From: Gemmatimonadota bacterium | Lineage (GTDB): Bacteria > Gemmatimonadota > Gemmatimonadetes > Gemmatimonadales > GWC2-71-9 | Length of the DNA: 64,000 nucleotides | Reading direction: 5' to 3' | NCBI GenBank assembly: GCA_016713435.1 | Contig: JADJPD010000001.1 | Coordinates: forward strand, 434,001-498,000 | Part shown: positions 36,960 to 45,077 of the stretch, one piece after another | Layout of the letters: each line of letters opens with the position of its first letter | Numbering within the stretch: position 1 is the first letter of the stretch | Position numbers and translations under genes: made by a program | Notes under the pieces: generated by a model | Told to the model about the DNA's origin: nothing | Databases searched by the model: none | What the model saw: only the letters and a program-made list of their open reading frames with translations

Positions 36960-37403
36960 TCAGCCGGTGGCCAGGGCGGCGAGGGTCGCGCGGTCCGCCA
37001 TGCCGACGTGGCGGCGTCGCTCCTGCCCGCCCTGAAACGCGATGAACGTGGGAATGCCACGGATGCCGAGCCGGCTCGCGGTGCGCGGGTTCTGGTCGGT
37101 ATCCAGCTTGAGGACGAGCAGCGTCCCCGCGCGTGCACTCGCCAGCTCGTCGAGCACCGGTGCCATCGCCTTACAGGGACCACACCAGTCGGCATGGCAG
37201 TCGAGCAGCACCGGCGCGGACGTTCCAGCGATCACCGTGTCGAAGTCGTCGTCGCCGACGGCGATCGGGCGATCGAGCAGGATGGGCCGCTGACATGAGC
37301 CGCAGCGAGGGCCGTCGGCCACCCGGGCCAGGTCCACCCGGTTGAGCGTGCGGCAGAGGGGGCAGCGCACCGTGGCCGGCGTGCGCGGGGTGGTCGCTGG
37401 CAT
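36960..37403 (-). CDS. trxC: Thioredoxin 2
   Basis: A 147-residue TrxC. An N-terminal zinc ribbon (VRCPLCRTLN and GPRCGSCQRPI) precedes the thioredoxin fold with active site DWCGPCKAMAP and the cis-Pro loop IRGIPTFIAF. TrxC reduces disulfides and is often tied to oxidative stress. Start ATG 37403 is chosen because the zinc ribbon begins 12 residues later. It is cotranscribed with the esterase downstream. Confidence 0.92.
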   Translation of the reverse strand: MPATTPRTPATVRCPLCRTLNRVDLARVADGPRCGSCQRPILLDRPIAVGDDDFDTVIAGTSAPVLLDCHADWCGPCKAMAPVLDELASARAGTLLVLKLDTDQNPRTASRLGIRGIPTFIAFQGGQERRRHVGMADRATLAALATG

Positions 37404-37407
37404 CGGC

Positions 37408-37968
37408 TCACTCCCTTCCGGCGAGCGAATCCGGGACGAACACGGCATACAGCCCCCGCAGGTCCCCCGGCTGGAATCCGAAGGCCCGGTCATCCGGGTA
37501 CTTCGTCACCACGAAGGCCGGACGTGCGTCCCGCGCCCCATGGCACGCCAGGCAGGACGCCTCCACGGTGATGCGCCGGAAGTAGCGCATGCCCGGCGTG
37601 CCGTTCATGCGGCTCCGCAGCCACACCGCGGTCAGCTCGGCATCCGCCTCGAACATCCGGGTGACCCGCGCCCCCTCGGCGTCGAGCGCATGCGCGGGGT
37701 TCCGGTTCCGCGCCGCCATCTGGACGACCTGCCAGCCCCGCTCTGCCGCGACGGCCTTCGCCCGTTCGCCCACCGGGCGGCAGACCTGCCCGAACACCTG
37801 CTGGTCCGGGGGGCTCGCCCGCCCCTCGAGGGTGGCGGCGAGGCCACTCCGCATGGCGTCGATCTCCTCGACGGCGGCCACCACCGCCGCCGTGGGGCGC
37901 GGGGGCGACGGGCTCTGGGCGTGGAGGGCACTGGGGACGACGAGGAGGGCAAGCAGGACGCGGCGCAT
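37408..37968 (-). CDS. Secreted c-type haem protein, DUF3365 family
   Basis: A 186-residue periplasmic protein with a signal peptide (MRRVLLALLVVPSALHAQ). The mature part has the haem c attachment site CLACH near residue 140 in EASCLACHGARDAR and the family features MAARNRNPAHALDAEGARV and YFRRITVEASC, typical of Tll0287-like DUF3365 haem sensors or electron carriers. It is divergent from the rhodanese gene across a 72-base AT-rich gap, so the two are probably co-regulated. Confidence 0.82.
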   Translation of the reverse strand: MRRVLLALLVVPSALHAQSPSPPRPTAAVVAAVEEIDAMRSGLAATLEGRASPPDQQVFGQVCRPVGERAKAVAAERGWQVVQMAARNRNPAHALDAEGARVTRMFEADAELTAVWLRSRMNGTPGMRYFRRITVEASCLACHGARDARPAFVVTKYPDDRAFGFQPGDLRGLYAVFVPDSLAGRE

Positions 37969-37984
37969 GGTGTTCCCGACCGGA

Positions 37985-38012
37985 TGGAGTTATATATTAC
38001 TATGTAGTTATA
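37985..38012. promoter_or_regulatory. AT-rich divergent promoter with an imperfect dyad
   Basis: The gap between the haem gene and the rhodanese gene contains AGTTATA twice, 18 bases apart, and an imperfect dyad TTACTA-TG-TAGTTA. It stands out in the GC-rich surroundings and likely holds both promoters. Confidence 0.45.
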
Positions 38013-38040
38013 CGTCCTCCACGGCAACACCGGGACCCCC

Positions 38041-38917
38041 ATGCGCCCACGCCCGCCTCCTCGGCTCGATCCTCCTCGCCCTGCCCTCGCCCTCGCGGGC
38101 CCAGGCGCCGCGCGACTCGCTCCTCGTCTCCCCCTCCTGGCTGGCCGAGCGCCTGGACCACCCGCAGGTGGTGGTGCTCCAGGTGGAGCGAAATCCGGCC
38201 ACCTACGCCGAGGGCCATGTCGCGGGTGCGCGGCTCGTCCCGTTCAGCCGGGTGGTGGTGGAACGGGCGGGGATCCCGAATGAACTCCCGCCCGTGGCTG
38301 CGCTCGACTCGCTGCTCGAGAGCGTCGGGGTCTCCGCCACCAGCCGCATCATCATTGTGGGTGAACCGCTGCTCGCGGCCCGCCTCTTCTTTACCCTGGA
38401 CTACCTGGGCCTCGGCGACCGCGCGGCGCTCCTCGACGGCGGCCTGCCCGCCTGGCGCGCGGCCGGCCAGCCGCTCACCCAGCGCGTCCCGGCGGTCACG
38501 CCCGGCCGGCTCGAGCTGACGCCGCGCCCCGAACTGGTGGTGGACGCCGAGTGGGTCCGCGCCCGCCTCGGCGACAGCACGGTGGCCCTCCTCGACGCGC
38601 GGCCCGCCGCCGAGTATGCCGGCACGCCGCCGGGTGACGGCGTGCCGCGCGGCGGCCACATCCCCGGGGCGAGGAACTTCTTCTGGCGCCTGGCCCTCAC
38701 CAGCCCCGAGCCGGGCCGGCTCAAGGGCTCCGGCGAAGTGGCGAAGCTCCTGGCGCGCACGGGCGCTGTGCCGGGCCGCACGGTGGTGACCTATTGCCGC
38801 ACCGGCATCCAGGCCAGCTACCTCTACTTCGTGGCACGCACGCTCGGCTTCCAGCCGCGGCTTTACGACGGGTCGTTCCTGGAATGGAGCCGGCGGGGGG
38901 ACCTGCCGGTCGAGTAG
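38041..38917 (+). CDS. Secreted rhodanese (two-domain sulfurtransferase), start region frameshifted
   Basis: About 290 residues with two rhodanese domains. Domain 1 (VSPSWLAERLDHPQVVVLQVER, AEGHVAGARLVPFS) has no active-site Cys; the matching position is IIVGEPLLA. Domain 2 (VALLDARPAAEYAG, GGHIPGARNFFW) has the catalytic loop VTYCRTGIQAS with Cys. The only ATG with a suitable position (38041) is one base out of frame with the body. Removing one C from GCGCCCAC gives a good signal peptide (MRHARLLGSILLALPSPSRAQ). So either a one-base indel is present or an unusual start is used. Probably periplasmic. Confidence 0.75.
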
Positions 38918-38938
38918 GCGGGGACCCGGAAAGACAGA

Positions 38939-38970
38939 CGCGGGGCGCGCACGCCGGTGCGCGCCCCGCG
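38939..38970. terminator. Bidirectional terminator between rhodanese and porin genes
   Basis: A perfect 14-bp stem (CGCGGGGCGCGCAC / GTGCGCGCCCCGCG) with loop GCCG lies between two convergent genes, 21 bases after the rhodanese stop. No T-tract. Confidence 0.7.
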
Positions 38971-38989
38971 TGCCGCCCTCCCCCCCGGG

Positions 38990-40183
38990 CTAGAAGGCCG
39001 CGAACATCCCAAGCGTCAGGCGCCCGTCCTCGCTCACGAAGTCGTAGGTCAGTTCGCCGGAGACGCGCACATTGCGGCGCACCAGGTGGCCGACCCCCCC
39101 GGAGAGGGTCTCGTGCTTCGCCACGTCGGGACTGCCGCCCAGCCGGACGTCGAGCACCGGCCGGTCCGCGGTGACACGGTTGTACAGGGCGAAGCCGTAC
39201 CACCCCGCGGCGCCGCCCGGCCGCACGATCAGCTCGGCGAAGCCGCCCTGCATGGTGACCTTCCCCTCCCCCGGTGTGAAGGTGGGGCGGTCATCGGTCC
39301 GGTAGATGTACTGCCCGTTCAGCTCCAGGGGGCCGAGGGCCACGGTCCCGTCGCCGCCGAGCATCTGGGTGGCATTCCGGGTGCCGTTTCCATCCGTGCG
39401 GCCGTAGTAGCCGAAGGCGCCGAGGCGGAGGGCCGGGGCGAGGTCCCGGGTGGCATGAAGGAAGACGCTCTTGTTGGCGTCGGTGTCGTAGTGGCGGGCG
39501 GCGTCCGCTCCGGCCAGCCCGGTGCCGTTCAGCACCTCGCCCGTGAGCGTGAAGCCGGCCACGTCGGCCATGGCCATGATCCCGCGGTCGTACGTGAGGT
39601 CCACCGGCACGTCGCCGAGCCGGGCCCGGTAGACGGCGTAGTCCTCGAACTCCAGGCGCAACTCTCGCTTGAAGAGCGGGTCGGACACCTGGAACTGGCC
39701 CACCGCCACGTCGAGCGGCGCGCCGCCGATGTCGTTGAAGTACAGGAAGGCGTCCTCGATCCCGCCCACGTCGCCGCGTTCGAGCAGGAAGGTGTAGAAG
39801 TAGTAGGAGATGGACTTGGAAAGCGCCCCGCCCGAAAGGAGCTTCACGCCGTAGGGCGTCTGGAAATCCGTGGTGGCGCGACCGTTGGCATACTCCTGCG
39901 CGTAGAGGTCGAGCCGGATCGCCAGCGGGATGTCCTTGAGCAGGGCGAGGGTGTTGTCGTCCGTCCCGATCGTGTCCACGGGCTCCTCGCCAGAAGCCAT
40001 CCGGAAACCGTTCCCGGCAAACTGGGCGCCGAACTCGGTGAGCGTCGGGGCGGGGTTGTGGCAGAGCGCACAACTCACCTTGTACCGCCGTGCGAAGGCG
40101 GGGATCGCGGTGGCTGGCGTCGGCAGGGCGAGCAGCGCGAGGAGGCCCGCCAGGGGGAGGGTGCGGCGCAGGAGTGCAGACAT
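38990..40183 (-). CDS. Outer-membrane porin-like protein with an N-terminal haem c site
   Basis: A 397-residue protein. A signal peptide (LLRRTLPLAGLLALLALPTPATA) is followed directly by a mini cytochrome segment with haem site VSCALCHNPAPTLTEFGAQF. The rest alternates polar and hydrophobic residues as amphipathic beta-strands (SISYYFYTFLLERGDVG, LRLEFEDYAVYRARLGDVPVDLTYDR) and ends in Phe (MFAAF), the outer-membrane insertion signal. Fusing a haem site to a beta-barrel suggests electron transfer across the outer membrane. It is divergent from the NhaR-like regulator. Confidence 0.75.
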   Translation of the reverse strand: MSALLRRTLPLAGLLALLALPTPATAIPAFARRYKVSCALCHNPAPTLTEFGAQFAGNGFRMASGEEPVDTIGTDDNTLALLKDIPLAIRLDLYAQEYANGRATTDFQTPYGVKLLSGGALSKSISYYFYTFLLERGDVGGIEDAFLYFNDIGGAPLDVAVGQFQVSDPLFKRELRLEFEDYAVYRARLGDVPVDLTYDRGIMAMADVAGFTLTGEVLNGTGLAGADAARHYDTDANKSVFLHATRDLAPALRLGAFGYYGRTDGNGTRNATQMLGGDGTVALGPLELNGQYIYRTDDRPTFTPGEGKVTMQGGFAELIVRPGGAAGWYGFALYNRVTADRPVLDVRLGGSPDVAKHETLSGGVGHLVRRNVRVSGELTYDFVSEDGRLTLGMFAAF

Positions 40184-40224
40184 GGTGATCCAGGGAGAGA
40201 TGGGACGCACTGAACGTAGCCGGG

Positions 40225-40243
40225 TCACATGAACCTATCGTGA
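40225..40243. promoter_or_regulatory. LysR-type binding motif
   Basis: TCAC-N11-GTGA, the dyad form expected for LysR-family regulators, lies in the gap between the divergent porin and nhaR-like genes. Confidence 0.5.
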
Positions 40244-40298
40244 ACCGGAGGCGGGACACCACGATTGTCCTCCACCGCCCATTCCGTAGTTTACTAGC

Positions 40299-41198
40299 AT
40301 GGCCTGGCTCAACTACCACCATCTTTACTACTTCTGGACCGTTGCCCGGGAAGGCTCGATCGCCCGCGCCACCCAGAAGCTCCACCTCACCCAGCCCACC
40401 ATCAGCGCCCAGATCAAGGCGCTGGAGGAGAGCCTGGGTGAGCCGCTCTTCAGCCGGACCGGGCGGAAGCTCGTCCTGACGGACGTGGGGCAGGTGGCGT
40501 ACCGCTACGCGGAAGAAATCTTCAGCCTGGGGCGGGAGTTGCAAGACGTGCTGGCCGGGCAGCCCACCGGGCGGCCGGTCCGCTTCAACGTGGGCATCGC
40601 CGACCAGGTGCCGAAGCTGCTGGCCCACCGGCTGCTGGCGCCGGTGCTGAGCCTGCCCGAGCCGGTCCACCTTTCCTGCCGGGAAGACCGGCCGGCGCGG
40701 CTCTTCGCCGAGTTGTCCACGCACGCGCTGGACCTGGTGCTCACCGATGCGCCGATCACCAGCGAGGCCAAGGTGCGCGCCTTCAACCACCCGCTCGGCG
40801 AGACCGGCGTGTCGGTCTTCGGCACGGCACCGCTGGCGGAGAAGTACCGGCGGGGCTTCCCCGGCTCGCTCACCGGCGCACCGTTCCTCCTCCCGACGGA
40901 AGGGACGAGCCTGCGGCGCTCACTCGAGGAGTGGTTCGAGCGCGCGCGCATCCGCCCCGCGGTGATCGGGGAGTTCAGCGACAGCGCGCTGCTCAAGGTG
41001 TTCGGGATGGGGGGCGTGGGGCTCTTCGCCGCGCCGACGGCCATCGCGGCGGACATCCGGCGGCAGTACGAGGTGCGCGTGGTGGGTGAGCTCGAGGGGG
41101 TGCGGGAGGCCTTCTACGCCGTCACGGTGGAGCGCCGCCTCCGCCACCCCGCGGTGGTGAGCATCTCGGAGGCGGCGCGCCACCGCCTGTTCACGTGA
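40299..41198 (+). CDS. nhaR: LysR-family regulator, NhaR type
   Basis: A 299-residue LysR-type regulator. The N-terminal winged helix reads LNYHHLYYFWTVAREGSIARATQKLHLTQPTISAQIKALEE, with the YHHLYYFW pattern typical of NhaR. The C-terminal part is the periplasmic-binding-like effector domain (PVRFNVGIADQVPKLLAHRL, GMGGVGLFAAPTAIA). NhaR in E. coli responds to sodium and pH; no nhaA is present here, so the local target may be the divergent porin gene. The stop overlaps the next, convergent gene by 8 bases. Confidence 0.85.
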   Translation: MAWLNYHHLYYFWTVAREGSIARATQKLHLTQPTISAQIKALEESLGEPLFSRTGRKLVLTDVGQVAYRYAEEIFSLGRELQDVLAGQPTGRPVRFNVGIADQVPKLLAHRLLAPVLSLPEPVHLSCREDRPARLFAELSTHALDLVLTDAPITSEAKVRAFNHPLGETGVSVFGTAPLAEKYRRGFPGSLTGAPFLLPTEGTSLRRSLEEWFERARIRPAVIGEFSDSALLKVFGMGGVGLFAAPTAIAADIRRQYEVRVVGELEGVREAFYAVTVERRLRHPAVVSISEAARHRLFT

Positions 41199-41577
41199 GG
41201 CGGCCGCGCACGGCCTCCACCTCGGCGTGGAAGCGGCGGGCGTCGTCGGGGGCGGCGTCGTCCAGGCTGTACTTCCGGCCGGCGGCGTAGAGCCGCACCC
41301 GGGCACCGGCCCGCTCCAGCGCCACCCAGACCTCCTGCAGTTCCGGGTAGCGCAGGTTCGTCACGGCCCGCCGGCCCGGCTCCTGCCGCAGGAGCAGGAG
41401 ACGGCGGTCGGTCGCCACCCAGAGCAACGCCTCATCGTCGTCTCGTCCGCTCACCCACCCGACCACCTGGTCGTCCGGGGCATGTTCCCGGACCAGGCGG
41501 TCGGCCTCGCTCGCATCGTCCTGCCACCCGGCGCGGCTCAGCCGCGCCTTCGCGAGTTCCAGCAGGTCATCCAGCAT
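41191..41577 (-). CDS. Small PH-like domain protein, unknown
   Basis: A 128-residue soluble protein. The middle (EALLWVATDRRLLLLRQEPGRRAVTNLRYPELQEV) resembles bacterial PH-like domains (bPH/YdbS type), in which a strand with ATDRRLLLL is common. N- and C-terminal helices flank it. It is convergent with nhaR, with an 8-base overlap of the coding ends. No catalytic motif. Function unknown. Confidence 0.6.
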   Translation of the reverse strand: MLDDLLELAKARLSRAGWQDDASEADRLVREHAPDDQVVGWVSGRDDDEALLWVATDRRLLLLRQEPGRRAVTNLRYPELQEVWVALERAGARVRLYAAGRKYSLDDAAPDDARRFHAEVEAVRGRLT

Positions 41578-41599
41578 GAGTCACATGGGGGCAACGCCA

Positions 41600-41625
41600 C
41601 GGGGCGCCGGGAGCCCGGCGCCCCG
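41600..41625 (-). terminator. 12-bp perfect stem after the exported helical protein gene
   Basis: CGGGGCGCCGGG, two-base loop, CCCGGCGCCCCG, 13 bases beyond the stop at 41638. It would serve the minus-strand gene upstream. No T-tract. Confidence 0.5.
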
Positions 41626-41637
41626 CGGGCGGGTGGA

Positions 41638-42137
41638 TTAGCGGCCGCGGGGCCCGGGCTGCATGGTGCGGCGGGGCTCGAGCTGCTTGCCGATCACCTG
41701 CTGCGCCTCGACGGCGACCGTGAGGGTGCCGTAGAGCTCCCTCGAGAGGGCGCGCACCTCGGAGCGGCTCGGCTCGGGCCGGGCGGCCTCTCCCTCGAGC
41801 TGCGCCACGGTGGCACGCGCGTGCGCGAGCGCCTCGCGCGCGGTGGCCAGCTGGCCCGCCACGCGCCGGGCCTGCCGCTCGGTCAGGCGGGCCGTGAGGG
41901 CGGCGAACGCCTCGTCGGCGGCGGCCACCTGGCGGGCCAGCTCGGTGGCGTGCGCGCCGGCGGCGGCGCGGTCGAGGGTCACGCTGTGGGTGGCCCAGTG
42001 GTAGGCGGCGCCCGCCGCGTCGCGCGTGGCGGTCTTGGCGTTCAGGGCCACCTTGTGGGCCCGTTCCACCGGGTTGGCCTGGGCCGCGGGGGCGGGGCCG
42101 AGGTGGCGGCGAGCAGGGAGACGGCAAGCAGCAGCAT
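41638..42137 (-). CDS. Exported helical protein, unknown, frameshift at signal peptide end
   Basis: About 166 residues. The ATG at 42137 starts a signal peptide (MLLLAVSLLAATSAPPP), but the mature part (AQANPVERAHKVALNAKTAT and on) is in another frame. One extra C in the run at about 42085-42095 would join them as a clean Ala-Gln-Ala cleavage site. The mature protein is almost entirely helical and Ala-rich (ELARQVAAADEAFAALTARL, ATAREALAHARATVAQLEG), probably coiled coil. No family recognised. A periplasmic location is likely. Confidence 0.55.
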
Positions 42138-42465
42138 GGAAGACTCCAGGAGGTCGTCGGTCAGGGCGGCCCGTCCTCACGGGAACCGGCCGCCACCGCG
42201 GGGAGGGGGCGCACACTCGCGGCGCCAACCAGGCTCCCCACCGGCGAGCCAATGGTAGGCATGCGCGGCGGGGACGACAAACTGAACTTTTCACATCCCA
42301 TGATCGCTTTGCTCTATCCACCTTCGGCGGGGACCGGGGCCGTCCCCCGGCGGTGGCCCGACCGGCCGGCGGCCCACGGACCCCGCAGCATCATCGGTTT
42401 CTACGATCTTGATGTTCCGATAATTCCATTGGACCTTACGACGGCGCATCGTTAGGTTCGCCGCC
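42138..42465. other. Intergenic region upstream of the terC-like gene
   Basis: About 330 bases with no credible gene. It becomes less GC-rich after 42390. Just before terC is an imperfect inverted repeat, ACCTTACGA-N7-TCGTTAGGT (42433-42457, 8 of 9 pairs), which could be an operator. I looked for a manganese riboswitch of the yybP-ykoY type, common before terC genes, and did not find its conserved core. Confidence 0.45.
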
Positions 42466-43521
42466 ATGCTCCTCCTCGACGCCGCCCCGGCGGCCACCGC
42501 GCCGCTGCTCCTCGGGTTGCCCGCCCTCACCTGGGCCTACGCGGCCTTCCTCGCGCTCGTGCTGGTCTTCCTGGCGCTCGACCTCGGCGTCTTCCACCGT
42601 GAGGCGCACGAGGTGGGGATGCGCGAGGCGGTGGCGTGGACGGTGGTCTGGATCGGGGCCGCGCTGGCCTTCGCCGGCGTGCTCTACCTGGCGTACGAGC
42701 GGCACTGGCTCGGCCTCGGGATTGACGTGCCGCAGCTCGACGGCAGCGTCACGCCGGTGGTGGGCGGGCTCGAGGCGGCCAAGCTGTTCCTGACGGGCTA
42801 CCTGATCGAGAAGTCGCTGAGCATGGACAACGTGTTCGTGATCGCGCTCATCTTCGGGTACTTCGCGGTGCCGGCGCGCTACCAGCACCGGGTGCTCTTC
42901 TGGGGCATCCTCGGGGCGCTCGCGATGCGCGGTGGGATGATCGCGATCGGGGCGCAGCTCATCCACAGCTTCTCCTGGGTCATCTATGTCTTCGGCGCCT
43001 TCCTGATCCTCACCGCGGTCAAGATGGCGCTCCTCTCGAGCCACGGGATTGACCCGGAGAAGAATGCGCTGGTGCGCCTGGTGCGCCGGCTCTACCCGGT
43101 GAGCACCCAGTACGACGGCCAGCGCTTCTTCACCCGGATGGACGGCCGTCGCGCGGCGACGCCGCTCCTCCTGGCCCTCGTGATGGTGGAGTTCACCGAC
43201 CTCGTCTTCGCGGTCGACTCGATCCCCGCGATCTTCGCGATCACCGCCGACCCGTTCCTGGTGCTCACCTCGAACGTGTTCGCCATCCTCGGGCTCCGCG
43301 CGCTGTACTTCTGCCTGGCGGGGATGATGACCGAGTTCAAGTACCTGAAGCCCGCGCTCATCGGCGTACTCGGGTTCGTCGGCGTCAAGATGCTGCTGGT
43401 GAAGACGCCCTACAAGCTGGACACCATGCTGTCGCTCGTCGTGGTCCTCGCAATCCTCACCGCCGGTGTGGTGGCCTCGGTCGTGGCCGCCCGGCGGGGC
43501 GGCGAGCGCGCGGCGGCGTGA
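42466..43521 (+). CDS. TerC/Alx-family membrane protein
   Basis: A 351-residue integral membrane protein with about nine hydrophobic segments. Family-defining acidic motifs are present: EKSLSMDNVFVIALIFGYF and MVEFTDLVFAVDSIPAIFA, which line the proposed ion path, plus the block RFFTRMDGRRAATPLLLALV. TerC/Alx proteins export manganese or support metal loading of secreted proteins. It is monocistronic, with a short inverted repeat in front and a hairpin behind. Confidence 0.9.
   Translation: MLLLDAAPAATAPLLLGLPALTWAYAAFLALVLVFLALDLGVFHREAHEVGMREAVAWTVVWIGAALAFAGVLYLAYERHWLGLGIDVPQLDGSVTPVVGGLEAAKLFLTGYLIEKSLSMDNVFVIALIFGYFAVPARYQHRVLFWGILGALAMRGGMIAIGAQLIHSFSWVIYVFGAFLILTAVKMALLSSHGIDPEKNALVRLVRRLYPVSTQYDGQRFFTRMDGRRAATPLLLALVMVEFTDLVFAVDSIPAIFAITADPFLVLTSNVFAILGLRALYFCLAGMMTEFKYLKPALIGVLGFVGVKMLLVKTPYKLDTMLSLVVVLAILTAGVVASVVAARRGGERAAA
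42542..42559 (+). other. Coding sequence only, no separate element
   Basis: This short stretch is part of the terC-like gene and its first transmembrane helix region; no regulatory element was identified inside it. Confidence 0.1.
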
Positions 43522-43541
43522 CCTGACCGGATCCGCCGCTG

Positions 43542-43559
43542 GCCCGCCCCCGGGCGGGC
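43542..43559 (+). terminator. Hairpin after the terC-like gene
   Basis: GCCCGCCC and GGGCGGGC pair perfectly around CC, 20 bases after the stop. The first pyrimidine stretch follows some 15 bases later (TTCCTTTCT). Confidence 0.5.
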
Positions 43560-43579
43560 ACCCCTCCCCGGTTCCTTTC

Positions 43580-43628
43580 TCGCGAATCCTGCCCGGCCCG
43601 TCCCCCTGTGGGGCGGGCCGATTCGCGA
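43580..43628. repeat. Long imperfect palindrome upstream of sbtA
   Basis: TCGCGAAT (43580-43587) pairs with ATTCGCGA (43621-43628); inside, CGGCCCG pairs with CGGGCCG and CCCC with GGGG around a short loop. An unpaired six-base bulge (CCTGCC) sits on one side. It lies 125 bases before the sbtA start and could be an operator, an attenuator or a mobile palindrome. Confidence 0.65.
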
Positions 43629-43753
43629 GGCTCCCCCTCGACGCGGAGTGCCATGGGCCGCAAGACCACCGCTCGACCCCGCCGGCGCCGGCCTTCCCCC
43701 GGCACGGCGGCCGCGACACCGGACCCCGGGTGCGGGCGCCGTGGGGGGCAGGC

Positions 43754-44737
43754 ATGACGACCGCCGACCTCCTCCGCGCCAACCTCCTCTCGCCGATCGC
43801 GCTCTCGTTTGCGCTCGGGATGGGTGCCCGCGCCGTGCGGAGCGAGTTTTCGCTCCCCAAGGACATCTACCTCGGCCTCTCGATCTTCCTGCTCTGGGCC
43901 CTCGGCCTTCAGGGCGGCGCCGAGCTCCGCGAGGCGAGCCTCACGGCCATCGCCTGGCCCGCCCTCGCGACGCTCGGCCTCGGCGTGGCCACCCCCATCT
44001 CGGCCTACCTCGTGGTGCGGAAGGTGGGGCGCTTCAGTGCCGCCGACGCGGCCGCGATCGCGGCGCACTACGGCTCGGTCTCGGCGGTGACCTACATCGC
44101 CGCCACCACCTTCGCCAAGAGCCAGGGGATGGAGCCGGAGGGATTCATGCCGACGCTGCTGACGCTGCTCGAGGCGCCGGGGATCCAGGTGGCGCTCCTC
44201 ATCGGCGTGGTCCAGGCGGGGGGCCACGGCCGCCCGCTTCGCGAGGTGCTGCACGAGGTGTTCACCGGCCGCACCATGGTGCTGCTGGTCGGCGGGCTCC
44301 TCGTCGGCTTCATCATGGGGCACGAGAACTGGGCGGTGATCGAGCCGTTCTACAACACCAAGGGTGCCGTCTTCCGGGGCGCGCTCTGCCTCTTCATGCT
44401 CGAGATGGGCGTGGTGGCCGCCGCGCGGCTCGGCGACCTGAGAAAGGTGGGCGGCTTCCTGCTCGGATTCGGGCTCGGGATGCCGCTCGTGCACGGCGCG
44501 CTCGGCGCCTGGGTGGGGACCCTCGCGGGTCTCTCGGTGGGCGGCGCCACGGTGCTCGCGGCCATGGCGGCGAGCGCCAGCTACATCGCGGCACCGCCGG
44601 CGGTGCGCCTGACCCTGCCCGAGGCTAACCCCACCTTCTACCTCACCTCGGCGCTCGTCATCACCTTCCCGTTCAACCTGCTGGTGGGGATCCCCATCTA
44701 CTTCCGGCTCGCATCCTGGTTTGGAGGGACGCCATGA
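43754..44737 (+). CDS. sbtA: Sodium-dependent bicarbonate transporter SbtA family
   Basis: A 327-residue membrane protein with ten hydrophobic segments in two inverted five-helix halves. Family motifs are LSPIALSFALGMGARAV at the start, AAHYGSVSAVTYIAA, IMGHENWAVIEPFYNTKGAVFRGALCLFMLEMG in the centre, and ASASYIAAPPAVRLTLPEANP near the end. In cyanobacteria SbtA takes up bicarbonate with sodium. The next gene encodes SbtB and overlaps it (ATGA). Why a probable heterotroph needs this is unclear; anaplerotic carboxylation or pH balance are possibilities. Confidence 0.88.
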   Translation: MTTADLLRANLLSPIALSFALGMGARAVRSEFSLPKDIYLGLSIFLLWALGLQGGAELREASLTAIAWPALATLGLGVATPISAYLVVRKVGRFSAADAAAIAAHYGSVSAVTYIAATTFAKSQGMEPEGFMPTLLTLLEAPGIQVALLIGVVQAGGHGRPLREVLHEVFTGRTMVLLVGGLLVGFIMGHENWAVIEPFYNTKGAVFRGALCLFMLEMGVVAAARLGDLRKVGGFLLGFGLGMPLVHGALGAWVGTLAGLSVGGATVLAAMAASASYIAAPPAVRLTLPEANPTFYLTSALVITFPFNLLVGIPIYFRLASWFGGTP

Positions 44738-45036
44738 CACCCATCCGCCTCAAGCTGGTGACCATCATCGCCGAGCACGTGCTGCGCGAGCACCTCACCG
44801 CCGACCTGCGGAAGCTCGGCGCCCGCGGCTACAGCCTCGGCGAGGTGGAGGGCGAGGGCACGCGGGGCGTGCACGCCCAGGACTGGCAGGGAAAGAACAT
44901 CCGGGTGGAGACGCTGGTGAGTGCCGAGGTGGCGGAGCGGATCCTGGCCCACCTCGCGGCCAGCTACTTCCACGACTACGCGCTCGTGGCCTACGCCCAC
45001 GACGTGGAGGTGGTGCGGAGCGGCAAGTTCGCCTGA
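44734..45036 (+). CDS. sbtB: PII-like SbtB regulator
   Basis: A 100-residue PII-like protein. The ferredoxin-like fold begins IRLKLVTIIAEHVLREHLTADLRKLGARGYSLGEVEG, with a T-loop region GEGTRGVHAQDWQGKNIRVETLV, and ends YALVAYAHDVEVVRSGKF. In cyanobacteria SbtB binds adenine nucleotides and controls SbtA. The C-terminal redox loop (GCGPxGC type) of cyanobacterial SbtB is absent. Coupling to sbtA supports a regulatory role. Confidence 0.85.
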   Translation: MTPIRLKLVTIIAEHVLREHLTADLRKLGARGYSLGEVEGEGTRGVHAQDWQGKNIRVETLVSAEVAERILAHLAASYFHDYALVAYAHDVEVVRSGKFA

Positions 45037-45044
45037 GCGCACGA

Positions 45045-45072
45045 CGACCCGGCCGAGATCCCGGCCGGGTCG
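45045..45072. terminator. Bidirectional terminator between sbtB and rtcB
   Basis: CGACCCGGCC and GGCCGGGTCG pair perfectly around an 8-base loop between two convergent genes separated by only 41 bases. Confidence 0.7.
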
Positions 45073-45077
45073 CGTGG

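Noticed and set aside
42138..42465. Possible manganese (yybP-ykoY) riboswitch before the terC-like gene
   Set aside because: The expected conserved loops could not be found; only a short imperfect inverted repeat is present.
42542..42559. Regulatory element inside the terC-like gene
   Set aside because: This span is plain coding sequence; the hairpin I meant to mark lies after the gene at 43542-43559. The low-confidence entry for 42542-42559 should be ignored.
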